Source: Fimousia sp036311565
GTDB lineage: Bacteria > Bacillota > Clostridia > Lachnospirales > Lachnospiraceae
Reading direction: 5' to 3'
NCBI GenBank assembly: GCA_036311565.1
Contig: JAXJPR010000054.1
Location: forward strand, 112,846 to 176,845
DNA length: 64,000 bases
Below are positions 17,271 to 26,692 of the stretch, one piece after another (position 1 is the stretch's first letter; every line of letters begins with the position of its first letter). The translations under genes were made by a program, and so were the position numbers. Under the pieces are notes generated by a model. That model was not told the DNA's origin, did no database searches, and saw nothing but the letters and a program-made list of their open reading frames with translations.

Positions 17271-19499
17271 TTAATTCTGTCTATAAAATTCTTTTATTCG
17301 AATCTCATTTCTTACTTCTTCCATCCACACCGCCCCACATTCTGCAGTTACTAAGATCTCACTTCCACTTTTGCTTAACCGTTCCACCACTTCTTCATGT
17401 GGGTGTCCGTATCGATTGTCCGCACCACATGAGACAACAGAAAACTGTGGATTTACCTGTTCTAACAATTTTTCATTTGTGGCATTTTGGGAGCCATGAT
17501 GGCCAACTTTTAATACTTCTGACTTAGGAAGTCCCATTCGGACCAAATCAGCTTCTCCATCCAGTTCTAAATCTCCAGTCAAAAGACAATCAAATTCTTG
17601 ATACTTTAACAGAAAAACCAATGATTGTTGATTTTTTTCAGCTTCATAATCACTTTCTGGAAATAAGCATTCTAATGTTATCTGATCATCACTGATCCTG
17701 TCTCCTCTGGATAAAAAAAGTATCTTGATATCCTCACTTTGAGCTAATTTTAGGATTCTTTGACAGTCTTCATCATTGGTATCTGTATTTTCAAAGACCA
17801 CCAGATTTTTAATCTCATAAGAACCAATCATTTCTTCTATTCCAGAATAATGATCTGCATCAAAATGAGTAATAACTACATAATCCAGACACTTTATTCC
17901 TTGTGATTTTAAAAATGGAATGATACGGTATTTTCCGACTTTTGATATATCGCTGCTGCCGCCATCAATCATATAATGATATCCACTGGGACTGTTAACG
18001 ACAATGCAATCGCCCTGACCAACATCTAAAAAGTGTATAGAAAATCCTTTTTGGTTTCCACTTCCAATTATAAAAAGTCCCACTATCATACAAAAGACTC
18101 CATATCCGTATTTTTTCCATTTCATTAGAATACAAAAAACAACCAGACAAATACTATATAAAACAATTGCTGTAACGGATGGTTTTCCAACTAATATAGT
18201 TGGAAAGACCAGCAGCTTTTCATAAAAAACTAAGATACCATGACAGACAGAAAAAAATACGTTTCCAGAAAACAATACCCCTGCAAATCCACACATCAGT
18301 AATGGAGAAACCAGTGGGACTATTATAAAATTAAGCATAATTGACGTAACTGATATTTCATAAAAAAACCAGAGTTGAATTGGGAGCAACACCAGCCAGA
18401 TGGAAATTCCAAGCCATAAAGACTGTCCTCTTTTTAAACTCTTAAAACATGGGTAAACACATCCAATGGCAAACACTGCTCCAAAAGATAATAAAAATCC
18501 AGCATCAAATAAATAGTAAGGATTTTCCGCTAAAATTAAAATACCAGCCATCGATGTGGATGTAATAAAATCATAATACCTTCCTTTTATATCCGCTCCG
18601 ATAAAAATAATTAGCATTGATACTGCACGAACTGCTGCTACACCGTTTCCGATCATAATACAATAGGGTATGATCAAGAAAAAAGCTGACCCTCCAGCGA
18701 ATGGAAATGGCATTCCAAGCCATTTTAACAATTTATACAATGTTCCTCCTATCATCGATATATGAAGTCCGGAAATGGCCAAAATATGTGCCACACCATT
18801 TTTTTGATACCGCTCTTTTAGTTCTTCATCCATATAAGATTTCTCTCCCAGCATCATGGCACATAAAATCCCTGCATCTGCTTCTGATAGATACTTTTTA
18901 CACTTATCGATCCATTTCTTTTTTAATTGATATAACATCGTTTTTCCTTTATGGATTTTGGACTCCTTAATAGTATAGGAATCAAAAAATCCACTATAAT
19001 AAATATCCCTGCAGCGATAATACTGTCTCAAATCAAACTGACCCGGATTTCTCTTCTCCTCATACTGTTTTATTTCCGTTTGAATTTGTACGATCTGTCC
19101 CGGAAGCAGGTCCTGCACTTCCCCATAAAGCAGGATATTCCCATTTTGTTTTTTCCCATTAATTGTAAAAGGATTCACTCTTAAATATCCGGTCTTTCCT
19201 GTACCAATCTCTGTAATCTCCCCAGTAATGGAGACCACATTTTTATATTGGGTATCTGGCATTACTCCTTCCAGACCAATCCATGAACATCCCATTGTAA
19301 ATCCAATCAATACTGGTAAGACAATTCGTTTTCTGCCATTTGGCAGATTTACAGCGAAAAAAATACAGCCTTCTGCCTTATTTATTATCAAAAACAGGCA
19401 GAAAGCTGCAATTACTCCCGCCATTACTTTACTTATGCAAAAACATCCCTCTCCAAGGACCACACCTGCAAATACATAAAATAATGGTCGATTTTTCAT
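17271..19499 (-). CDS. comEC: DNA internalisation channel ComEC/Rec2
   Basis: ComEC is the membrane channel that carries single-stranded DNA into the cytoplasm during natural transformation. At 742 residues it has the full architecture. N-terminal membrane helices flank an OB-like DUF4131 domain (about 60-170). The competence membrane domain (about 210-480) starts near LCAMMLGEKSYMD and AHILAISGLHISM. A C-terminal metallo-beta-lactamase domain follows with HFLDVGQGDCIVV, ITHFDADHYSG and KVGHHGSQNA. It appears intact. It lies six bases downstream of the GerMN gene and in the same operon as comEA, so the uptake genes are co-regulated with a two-component system. Confidence 0.95.
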   Translation of the reverse strand: MKNRPLFYVFAGVVLGEGCFCISKVMAGVIAAFCLFLIINKAEGCIFFAVNLPNGRKRIVLPVLIGFTMGCSWIGLEGVMPDTQYKNVVSITGEITEIGTGKTGYLRVNPFTINGKKQNGNILLYGEVQDLLPGQIVQIQTEIKQYEEKRNPGQFDLRQYYRCRDIYYSGFFDSYTIKESKIHKGKTMLYQLKKKWIDKCKKYLSEADAGILCAMMLGEKSYMDEELKERYQKNGVAHILAISGLHISMIGGTLYKLLKWLGMPFPFAGGSAFFLIIPYCIMIGNGVAAVRAVSMLIIFIGADIKGRYYDFITSTSMAGILILAENPYYLFDAGFLLSFGAVFAIGCVYPCFKSLKRGQSLWLGISIWLVLLPIQLWFFYEISVTSIMLNFIIVPLVSPLLMCGFAGVLFSGNVFFSVCHGILVFYEKLLVFPTILVGKPSVTAIVLYSICLVVFCILMKWKKYGYGVFCMIVGLFIIGSGNQKGFSIHFLDVGQGDCIVVNSPSGYHYMIDGGSSDISKVGKYRIIPFLKSQGIKCLDYVVITHFDADHYSGIEEMIGSYEIKNLVVFENTDTNDEDCQRILKLAQSEDIKILFLSRGDRISDDQITLECLFPESDYEAEKNQQSLVFLLKYQEFDCLLTGDLELDGEADLVRMGLPKSEVLKVGHHGSQNATNEKLLEQVNPQFSVVSCGADNRYGHPHEEVVERLSKSGSEILVTAECGAVWMEEVRNEIRIKEFYRQN

Positions 19500-19505
19500 T
19501 CAATT

Positions 19506-20021
19506 TTATTCCTTCATAGGCAGTTCATCAAATACAAAACTGTCTTCTGTTAATGATCCGATCGGAGTTCCATCTGCATCCATCATAGTTTTTCCGCCAA
19601 TAGAAAATTCTACATAATCAATTCCCTGTATCTGGACCAAAGTTTTTACGATGGCTGCCCTGCAGATCACATCTTTCGATTTATCCAATGTTTCATAACC
19701 TACCGCAAAATCGATATTTACAATATTATTTCGTGCTACCACATTGTTGATAACAATTTCGCTTGGGATGGCAATGAAATATTCCTCTTCCACTGGTTCA
19801 TTCATCATCCATTCAATCATTGTGTCTGCGATGGTCTGATTATCCTCTTCCTCAGGACTTTTTCTTGTTTCATAAACTAATTTTGATCCTGTTTTATTCG
19901 TATAATAAATCTTCACTTTTTGAGGATCATCTTGTGCTTCTTCTTTTGGGGAACCACATCCGCTGCATAAAATTAGAAGAACACAACATAGAAACAAGAA
20001 GGACCATTTCTTTTTCTTCAT
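19506..20021 (-). CDS. GerMN-domain lipoprotein
   Basis: From the ATG at 20021 (AAAGGAG upstream) the protein has 171 residues. A Lys-rich signal peptide ends in a lipobox (LCSGCGS). A single GerMN domain occupies about residues 35-170, with KIYYTNKTGSKLVYE, IPSEIVINNVVARNN and the ending DGTPIGSLTEDSF. GerMN domains occur in the spore protein GerM and in lipoproteins linked to two-component systems such as LpqB. It starts 13 bases after the histidine kinase stop, so it may sense or modulate that kinase; this is inference. Confidence 0.88.
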   Translation of the reverse strand: MKKKKWSFLFLCCVLLILCSGCGSPKEEAQDDPQKVKIYYTNKTGSKLVYETRKSPEEEDNQTIADTMIEWMMNEPVEEEYFIAIPSEIVINNVVARNNIVNIDFAVGYETLDKSKDVICRAAIVKTLVQIQGIDYVEFSIGGKTMMDADGTPIGSLTEDSFVFDELPMKE

Positions 20022-20034
20022 CTGCTTCTCCTTT

Positions 20035-21432
20035 CTATGCATGATATGTCAGTGGAATACGAACGGTAAATGTCGTTCCTTCCCCTTCTTCACTGTACAA
20101 TTTGATAGCTCCTTTATGAAGCAGGACTGCATTCCGTGTAATTGCAAGACCAAGACCTGTTCCGCCAGTCTTACGGGAACGTGCTTTATCCACACGGTAA
20201 AAACGTTCAAACACCTGATCCTGACAATCTGCAGGTATTCCTACTCCAGAATCAGCCACTTTTACATAAAAATACTTATGGTCTGCATTTAAAGATACTC
20301 GTATCCATCCATCATCTTTATTATACTTAATGGCATTTTCTATCAGATTATTAAATGCTAGGGAAAGCTTGATTGGATCAATTTCTGCAGTGACTGGACG
20401 GAAACTTTCAAATATAATCTCAATATTTCTCTTTTGAGCCAATGGTTTTAAACGTTTCAGAATCACTTCTAAAAGTTCATTCACGCTTGTCGGCTTAATA
20501 TCCACTTTTGCTGCTTTTTTATCCATTTTTACCAATGACAATAAATCAGTAATAATGTCATTTTCCCGGTCAATTTCCGCAACAATATCCGTAAGGAATT
20601 CCCGATATGCCTCTTCTGGCATTCCTTCCTGAGCCAGCAGGGAATCTGCCAAAACTTTCATGGATGTCATCGGTGTTTTTAATTCATGTGACACATTAGA
20701 TACAAATTCCTGTCTAGAATCTTCTAATTTTTGCATTTTCGATAAGATAGAATTGAATATATGAACGATTTCTTTCATTTCTGTATATCCAACTTCCTCA
20801 ATCAACTCATCTTCATGCCCCATTGCAATATATTTTAAGTTCTTTTTGATTTTTTTATAATCTTTTGTCAAATATATACTGATACATGCAGCCATCGAAA
20901 TACCTAAAATAGCAAAAACAAATGATAACAACATTCTCTGCGTACGGATTTCACTTCTCGTTACAAGAATATCGTCCATGGAAATCGTAGCTATTATGGT
21001 ACCTAATACTTCTTCACTTTGGGAATTCTCATATACAATAGGAATGAGTAATTCCATATAACCATCCGGGTAAGTGATAACTTTCCCCTTTGTCCCTTTC
21101 ATTATTTTTAATAAATCCCGTGACATATAATACTTTCCTTGATAATCAGTATAAGTGTCTTTAATAATACGATAATTTTTATTAATGACAACCAGCCTTC
21201 CTCCTAATGATACTGCCAACTGATCAATCTGGGTAGAGACCGAATTCGTACTGTCATTGATAAGGAAATTAACAGAGACAATCTGATTTGCTAACATTGC
21301 ACACTGATTTTCTACGGTTGTAACTTTTAAATCCAATGCTTTTTCATTATAAGAGTTTTCCAAACTCTGTCCAAAGAAAAATACGATTACGATGGTGAGC
21401 ACGGATAAGGATGTAAAAATTACAAACTGCAT
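20035..21432 (-). CDS. Sensor histidine kinase (WalK/PhoR-like)
   Basis: A membrane histidine kinase with two transmembrane segments (about residues 3-22 and 165-188). They flank an extracytoplasmic PAS/Cache-like sensor containing GGRLVVINKNYRIIKDTY. A short HAMP follows, then HisKA with the phospho-acceptor His in NVSHELKTPMTSMK. The HATPase domain has N-box NLIENAIKYNKDDG, G1 VADSGVGIP and G2 GGTGLGLAITR. The annotated ATG at 21432 begins directly in the first membrane helix and lacks a close ribosome-binding site. In-frame codons upstream encode a basic stretch (SKIKESASLFRS) without an ATG, GTG or TTG. It is coupled to the response regulator 25 bases upstream. Confidence 0.9.
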   Translation of the reverse strand: MQFVIFTSLSVLTIVIVFFFGQSLENSYNEKALDLKVTTVENQCAMLANQIVSVNFLINDSTNSVSTQIDQLAVSLGGRLVVINKNYRIIKDTYTDYQGKYYMSRDLLKIMKGTKGKVITYPDGYMELLIPIVYENSQSEEVLGTIIATISMDDILVTRSEIRTQRMLLSFVFAILGISMAACISIYLTKDYKKIKKNLKYIAMGHEDELIEEVGYTEMKEIVHIFNSILSKMQKLEDSRQEFVSNVSHELKTPMTSMKVLADSLLAQEGMPEEAYREFLTDIVAEIDRENDIITDLLSLVKMDKKAAKVDIKPTSVNELLEVILKRLKPLAQKRNIEIIFESFRPVTAEIDPIKLSLAFNNLIENAIKYNKDDGWIRVSLNADHKYFYVKVADSGVGIPADCQDQVFERFYRVDKARSRKTGGTGLGLAITRNAVLLHKGAIKLYSEEGEGTTFTVRIPLTYHA

Positions 21433-21457
21433 ACTACGGAATAAGGAAGCACTTTCC

Positions 21458-22147
21458 TTAATTTTGGAAATAATAACCTACACCCCATTTTGTATGTATA
21501 TATTCAGGCTCACCAGAATCTCGTTCAATTTTTTCACGAAGACGACGAATGTGTACATCTACAGTACGCACATCGCCAGGATAATCATATCCCCAGACCG
21601 TTTTCAGAAGATTTTCACGACTGTAAACTTTATTCGGGTTAGAAATCAATAATTTCAAAAGATCAAATTCTTTTGCTGTTAAATTCACTTCTTTTCCATC
21701 TGTATAGACCCGTCTGCTTTCACAATCCACCTTTAATCCGCCGCTTTCCACTACCTGTGGTTTTTCTTCTACCGTTTCTTTCCGGCTGCTTCTTCGAATA
21801 ATTGCACGAATTCTTGCTTTTACTTCCAATATGTTAAATGGTTTTGTAATATAATCGTCGGCGCCATATTCCAGCCCCAGAATCTTATCCATGTCATCTC
21901 CTTTTGCAGTCAGCATAATAATTGGCATGCTGGAAAATTCACGAATTGCCTGACACACTTCATAGCCAGTCAGTTCTGGAAGCATAACATCCAATAATAC
22001 AATGTCGTATTCTGTTTTTTTTGCCATTTCAAGAGCTTCCAGTCCATCATAAGCGCAGTCAACGGTATAATCGTCTTGTTCTAAGCTAAACTTAATACCT
22101 TTGACGATTAGTTTTTCATCATCTACTACGAGTATTTTTCTTCCCAT
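21458..22147 (-). CDS. OmpR/WalR-family response regulator
   Basis: A 229-residue regulator. The receiver domain (1-120) has acidic pocket VVDDE, phospho-acceptor Asp in IVLLDVMLPE (about D53), Thr in MLTAKG and Lys in ITKPF. The OmpR-type winged helix (about 130-228) has LTAKEFDLLKLLISNP and VDVHIRRLREKIE. It is closest by eye to WalR/PhoP regulators. Together with the following kinase it forms a two-component system embedded between comEA and comEC. Its targets are unknown. WalRK controls cell-wall turnover in relatives, but this pair lacks the usual walHIJ neighbours. Confidence 0.93.
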   Translation of the reverse strand: MGRKILVVDDEKLIVKGIKFSLEQDDYTVDCAYDGLEALEMAKKTEYDIVLLDVMLPELTGYEVCQAIREFSSMPIIMLTAKGDDMDKILGLEYGADDYITKPFNILEVKARIRAIIRRSSRKETVEEKPQVVESGGLKVDCESRRVYTDGKEVNLTAKEFDLLKLLISNPNKVYSRENLLKTVWGYDYPGDVRTVDVHIRRLREKIERDSGEPEYIHTKWGVGYYFQN

Positions 22148-22160
22148 TCTTCCACCTCTA

Positions 22161-22721
22161 CTATAACGTGATATAATCCTTAATTTTATTATATACGCCT
22201 TCCTTTATACCAGATATATTCATTAACTCCTCTATAGATTTGAAACTGCCGTGCTCTTCCCGATAAGAAAGAATACTTTCCGCTTTTGACTCCCCAATGC
22301 CTGGAAGTGTCATCAACTCTTCTTTTGAAGCCTGATTAATCGATATCAAATCTGAGTATGGATCATCTGTCGTTTGAGTCAACGTACTTTGCTGATCTGT
22401 CTTTGATGGAATATAAATCTGTTGTCCATCTTCCATCTTTTGTGCCTGATTGACACTTTCATAAGATGCATCTTTTGTCAATCCTCCTGCCGCTTCAATC
22501 GCAGCTGCAATTCGGTCATCCGCATTCATCTCATAGACACCGGGATGTTTGACCTCACCACAGACAAACACCTGAATTGTATCCTGCTTTGAAGTTTCTC
22601 CTTTTGTAGCTTCTTCCTCTGTTGATACAATAACATCTTCTGATTCTTTGCTGCAGGCACAGGTGGCAGCCATCAGCACGCTTATAAGTGTAATTACTAT
22701 CAGCTTCTTTCCTTTTTTCAT
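22161..22721 (-). CDS. comEA: ComEA-like DNA-binding competence protein
   Basis: ComEA binds double-stranded DNA at the cell surface and delivers it to ComEC. A signal sequence (about 1-23) ends near a Cys-containing ATCACSKE, possibly a weak lipobox. A SLBB domain (about 48-110) has VFVCGEVKHPGVYEM and ends in QQIYIPS. A C-terminal double helix-hairpin-helix domain (about 126-186) has INQASKEELMTLPGIGESKA and NISGIKEGVYNKIK. The length of 186 is typical. AGGAGG precedes the ATG. It is the first gene of the operon containing the two-component system and comEC. Confidence 0.92.
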   Translation of the reverse strand: MKKGKKLIVITLISVLMAATCACSKESEDVIVSTEEEATKGETSKQDTIQVFVCGEVKHPGVYEMNADDRIAAAIEAAGGLTKDASYESVNQAQKMEDGQQIYIPSKTDQQSTLTQTTDDPYSDLISINQASKEELMTLPGIGESKAESILSYREEHGSFKSIEELMNISGIKEGVYNKIKDYITL

Positions 22722-22779
22722 AAAAGTTCCTCCTGCATTTCATAGCCCGCAGACAGCCGATACTAATCCACTATTATTC

Positions 22780-22808
22780 ATTTTACCTAATTTTAAACTT
22801 TGTTACAA
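22780..22808 (-). promoter_or_regulatory. Promoter of the comEA-to-holA operon
   Basis: The minus strand reads TTGTAA (22803-22808), 17 bases, then TAAAAT (22780-22785), about 60 bases before the comEA ATG. It lies just after the stop of the upstream DMT transporter gene, which makes comEA the likely first gene of the unit. Confidence 0.6.
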
Positions 22809-22815
22809 GTGGAAT

Positions 22816-23253
22816 TTATGTTTTCCATTTAAAAATTACAATACCAGCAATGGCCAATGCAACTCCCAAAAGTTTGCTCCAATGAAAAGAGACCTTTTCG
22901 ACTCCAAACAATCCGAACAATTCAATCAGATATGCAACAATGATCTGTGAAGTTACAATAATCATAACCGCTTTTGATGGTCCTAGCGCAGACATGCTCT
23001 TTATGACTGTCATGGTAATTCCTGCACCAAGGATACCACCTAATAAAAAGTATTTTGGTTCTACCTTTGTTAATGTTAGAAATGACTGATTTCGCTCTTT
23101 GGCCACCCATACTGCCAGGCACAAAAGAAAGCCTGTAAACTGCACAAAACTATTGGCAATCCACAGACTTGTCTGTTTTGTCACACCAGTATTAAATATG
23201 CCCTGAATACTCATTAAAGCACCTGAAATCAATGCGATAATAATTCCCATCAT
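22816..23253 (-). CDS. DMT-superfamily small membrane protein (DUF606/YdcZ)
   Basis: A 145-residue protein of four to five hydrophobic helices that matches the DUF606/YdcZ branch of the drug/metabolite transporter superfamily. The start MGIIIALISGALMSIQGIFN, the middle LLGGILGAGITMTVIKS and the end GVALAIAGIVIF are typical. Members are half-size transporters that probably pair as dimers; the substrate is unknown. Two ATGs in tandem (23253 and 23250) follow an AGGAA site. It stands between argD and comEA with no clear functional link to either. Confidence 0.82.
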   Translation of the reverse strand: MMGIIIALISGALMSIQGIFNTGVTKQTSLWIANSFVQFTGFLLCLAVWVAKERNQSFLTLTKVEPKYFLLGGILGAGITMTVIKSMSALGPSKAVMIIVTSQIIVAYLIELFGLFGVEKVSFHWSKLLGVALAIAGIVIFKWKT

Positions 23254-23337
23254 AGTTCCTACACTCCTTCATAACGGCAGATGTTCCTGTCATTTTGCTA
23301 AGAGTATATGTAACTGGCTGATAATTATACAATTCTT

Positions 23338-24522
23338 TTAAAATTCTTTTAAAATTCCATCCAGAATCTGAATCATCTCATCCACATGTTCTTTCTCAAT
23401 GATGAGCGGAGGTACGAAACGTAAAATATTAGCACCAGCGTTGATAATAATCAATCCACGTTCCATAGCCTTTTGAATAATTGGACCAACTGGCATTTCA
23501 AACTCCAGTCCGTGCATCAGACCTACTCCACGATGAGCTTTCACACAATCATGTTTTTGCGTAAGCTCATCTAATTTTTCTGTAAGATATGCTCCTACTT
23601 CATTTACATGATTTACGATATCCATTTCTTCAAATAGGTCATACACTTTACTAACAGCTGCTGTTGCAAGTGGATTCCCTCCATAAGTGGTTCCATGATC
23701 CCCAGGAACCAGGGCCCCATCGGCTTTTTCGCCTACGACAAAAGCTCCCACAGGAACTCCGCATCCAAGTGCTTTTGCCAAAGTTAAAACATCCGGTTTT
23801 ACACCATATAAGTCATGAGCGTAAAGAGAACCACAACGTCCCATACCACATTGAATTTCATCAAAAATCAATAAAATATCATGTTCATCACATAATGCAC
23901 GAAGCCCTTTTAAGAATTCGGGTCTTGCAGGATAAATACCTCCTTCTCCCTGTACAACTTCACAAATAATCGCACATGTTTTATCTGTAATTTTAGATTT
24001 TACATCTTCTAAATCATTAAAATCAGCAAAGACTGCAACACAATCTTTTGGTACAAAACCATTTTGATATTTTGCATTTCCTGTAACAGAAAGTGCTCCC
24101 TGGCTTCTTCCATGGAAAGAATGATTCATTGCAATAATTTCGTATTCCTTTGAATCATCTTTGTTAAATGCATATTTACGTGCAACTTTCAAAGCTCCTT
24201 CAATGGCTTCAGTACCACTATTTGTAAAGAATACTTTTTTCAGCCCAGTACTTTTTACAATTTTTTCAGCCGCTTCAATGGCTGGCTTATTATAATATAA
24301 ATTTGAAGTATGTATAATTTTATCAATCTGTTCTTTTAAAGCATTACTATAATCTTTATTTCCATATCCAAGGGCAAAAACTGCAATTCCGGCAGCAAAA
24401 TCCAAATATTTTTTGCCGCTCATGTCATACAGGTATACGCCTTCTCCTTTTTCCAATACAATCTGATAACGATTATAGGTTTTTAAAATATATTCTTCTG
24501 CTTTATCGATATATTTTTTCAT
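23338..24522 (-). CDS. argD: Acetylornithine aminotransferase
   Basis: ArgD transaminates N-acetylglutamate semialdehyde to N-acetylornithine using PLP. The 394-residue protein shows NSGTEAIEGALKVARKYA (PLP phosphate site), IFDEIQCGMGR (Asp contacting the pyridine N) and TLAKALGCG, which holds the Schiff-base Lys. AAAGGA lies eight bases before the ATG. The start overlaps argB by 20 bases, so it is the last member of argC-argJ-argB-argD. Confidence 0.95.
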   Translation of the reverse strand: MKKYIDKAEEYILKTYNRYQIVLEKGEGVYLYDMSGKKYLDFAAGIAVFALGYGNKDYSNALKEQIDKIIHTSNLYYNKPAIEAAEKIVKSTGLKKVFFTNSGTEAIEGALKVARKYAFNKDDSKEYEIIAMNHSFHGRSQGALSVTGNAKYQNGFVPKDCVAVFADFNDLEDVKSKITDKTCAIICEVVQGEGGIYPARPEFLKGLRALCDEHDILLIFDEIQCGMGRCGSLYAHDLYGVKPDVLTLAKALGCGVPVGAFVVGEKADGALVPGDHGTTYGGNPLATAAVSKVYDLFEEMDIVNHVNEVGAYLTEKLDELTQKHDCVKAHRGVGLMHGLEFEMPVGPIIQKAMERGLIIINAGANILRFVPPLIIEKEHVDEMIQILDGILKEF

Positions 24523-25453
24523 AAATATCGTCCTTTCCGAAAATTGGTTCTTTTAAAATTGCAGTTCCAATTCCTTTTTCTGTAAAGAATTCCAATAGTA
24601 AACAATGTTCCACACGTCCATCTAAAATATGTACTCTGGCAACTCCATTTTCAATTGCTTCAATACAGTTGTTTAACTTCGGAAGCATTCCACCGCCAAC
24701 AACACCTTTGTCAATAAATTCATGTGCCATATCTAGATCCATCTCTGGAATTAATGTTCTCTTATCTGTTGGATCAACAAATACACCTTCAATATCTGTT
24801 AAAAATACTAACTTTTCTGCTCCAACTGCTGTCGCAATGGCGCAAGCTGTATCATCTGCATTGATATTATATCCTTCGTTATTTTCGCCCAGACCAATTG
24901 GAGAAATCACTGGTACAAAATCATCTTCAATCAAAGATTCCAGCAGCTCAGTATCCACTGCTGCAACCTGTCCAACATAACCGATATCTTTACCACCAGC
25001 TAATTTCTTCTCAACACGAATCATTTCAGCATCTTTACCACTTAATCCTACTGCTTTGATTCCTAATTTACCCATCATGCCGACCAGGCCCTGGTTTACT
25101 TTAAATAATACCATTTCTGCAATTTCCATGGTATCTTTGTCAGTTACACGAAGTCCATTAACAAATTCAGGTTCTTTTCCAGATAAACGGACCCATTTAC
25201 TAATTTCTTTTCCGCCTCCATGTACAATAATTGGTTTTAATCCAATTAATTTTAATAAGGCCACATCTTTTAATACACTATATTTTAAATTTTCATCCAA
25301 CATAGCACTTCCACCGTATTTTACTACGATTTTTTTACCGTTAAATTTCTGGATAAATGGCAGGGCTTCAATCAGAGTCTGCGCTTTAAACATTTCTTCT
25401 TTCATAAAATCTTCCATCTTTAATGCCTCAACTTTCTTATTCTTAACATTCAT
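24503..25453 (-). CDS. argB: Acetylglutamate kinase
   Basis: ArgB phosphorylates N-acetylglutamate. It belongs to the amino-acid kinase family: KIVVKYGGSAM is the phosphate-binding start, IIVHGGGKEIS the substrate site and NINADDTACAIA the later conserved block. Three starts are possible. ATG 25453 overlaps the argJ stop as TAATG. ATG 25417 has GAGG eight bases upstream and fits the usual N-terminal length better. ATG 25405 is weaker. I keep the longest form but favour 25417. Being in an ArgJ-type cycle, it may be the arginine-inhibited step. Confidence 0.94.
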   Translation of the reverse strand: MNVKNKKVEALKMEDFMKEEMFKAQTLIEALPFIQKFNGKKIVVKYGGSAMLDENLKYSVLKDVALLKLIGLKPIIVHGGGKEISKWVRLSGKEPEFVNGLRVTDKDTMEIAEMVLFKVNQGLVGMMGKLGIKAVGLSGKDAEMIRVEKKLAGGKDIGYVGQVAAVDTELLESLIEDDFVPVISPIGLGENNEGYNINADDTACAIATAVGAEKLVFLTDIEGVFVDPTDKRTLIPEMDLDMAHEFIDKGVVGGGMLPKLNNCIEAIENGVARVHILDGRVEHCLLLEFFTEKGIGTAILKEPIFGKDDIYEKIYR

Positions 25454-26679
25454 TATGAACGATAATCTGCATTGATTGACACATAATCATACGTCAAATC
25501 ACATCCCCATGCAGTCGCTTCTTCTTCTCCTGCATGCGCATCTACAACTGCGATTACTGGATTCTGTGACAAAATTTCTGTTGCAACTTCTTCACTATAG
25601 TCTGTTGCAACACCATTCTGTACAATAGCTAGTTCTCCTGCACTGCTCTTTAAGATAATATCTACTTTTTCTGGGTCAAACTCTGCACCTGAATATCCCA
25701 TTGCACAAAGAATACGTCCCCAGTTTGCATCTTTTCCAAACACTGCTGCCTTCGTCAATGAGGAAGTTACCACGGATTTACTAAGAAGCTTTGCATCTTC
25801 TTTTGTTGCTGCATGTTTTGCCTGTACTTCAAATAATTTTGTACATCCTTCTCCATCCCCAGCAATGCATTTCGCTAAGTGTTCATTTACCATATGAAGT
25901 GCTTGCTTAAATACTTCATATGCTTCTCCTTCTTCTTTGATTACAATATTTCCTGCCATACCATTAGCCAGCACCAGGACTGTATCATTGGTAGAGGTAT
26001 CACCATCTACAGACACCATGTTATAAGTATCTTCAACATCAGCTTTTAATGCTTTTGTAAGCATTTCTTTTGTAATTGCTGCATCAGTTGTAATAAAGCT
26101 AAGCATAGTTCCCATATTAGGATGTATCATACCAGAACCTTTACACATACCACCAATCGTAACAATTTTTCCATCAAGTTCAAAAGAAACCGCAATTTGT
26201 TTTTTTACTGTATCTGTTGTTAAAATTGCTTCTGCCGCTTCTTCTGCCGCTTCTTTTGTATCTGCTAAGGCTGCTGTCAATAAATCAACACCATTTAACA
26301 TTACATCCATAGGAAGCTGTGCTCCAATGACTCCAGTAGATGCTACTAAAACTTTTTCTGCTTCAACCCCAATATGTCTGGCTGCTTTTTGAGCAGTTGC
26401 TTTTGCATTTGCCATCCCTTTTGTACCAGTACAGGCATTTGCCACCCCGCTGTTTACTACTACAGCTCTTACTGTTTTTTGTTCTTCTACTACCTGCATA
26501 TCCCATTTTACCGGGGCTGCTTTTACTTTATTTCTTGTAAAAGTTCCAGCACATACTGCATCACAGTCACTTACAATCATTGCCATATCTTTATTGGTTT
26601 TACCAGCTTTAATACCTGCTCTTAATCCTGCTGCACGAAAACCTCTAGCAGCAGTCACTCCGCCATTAATTATTTTCAT
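25453..26679 (-). CDS. argJ: Bifunctional ornithine acetyltransferase/N-acetylglutamate synthase
   Basis: ArgJ recycles the acetyl group from N-acetylornithine to glutamate, and in bifunctional forms also makes N-acetylglutamate from acetyl-CoA. The proenzyme cleaves itself before a Thr nucleophile: here the site reads MIHPNMGTMLSFITTDA, with Gly rather than the more common Ala before the Thr. VNSGVANACTG (oxyanion loop) and a C-terminal YVSINADYRS are conserved. The 408-residue length is normal. GGAAGG before the ATG directly abuts the end of the repeat element in the argC-argJ gap. Confidence 0.95.
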   Translation of the reverse strand: MKIINGGVTAARGFRAAGLRAGIKAGKTNKDMAMIVSDCDAVCAGTFTRNKVKAAPVKWDMQVVEEQKTVRAVVVNSGVANACTGTKGMANAKATAQKAARHIGVEAEKVLVASTGVIGAQLPMDVMLNGVDLLTAALADTKEAAEEAAEAILTTDTVKKQIAVSFELDGKIVTIGGMCKGSGMIHPNMGTMLSFITTDAAITKEMLTKALKADVEDTYNMVSVDGDTSTNDTVLVLANGMAGNIVIKEEGEAYEVFKQALHMVNEHLAKCIAGDGEGCTKLFEVQAKHAATKEDAKLLSKSVVTSSLTKAAVFGKDANWGRILCAMGYSGAEFDPEKVDIILKSSAGELAIVQNGVATDYSEEVATEILSQNPVIAVVDAHAGEEEATAWGCDLTYDYVSINADYRS

Positions 26680-26692
26680 CTGTAAATCCTTC

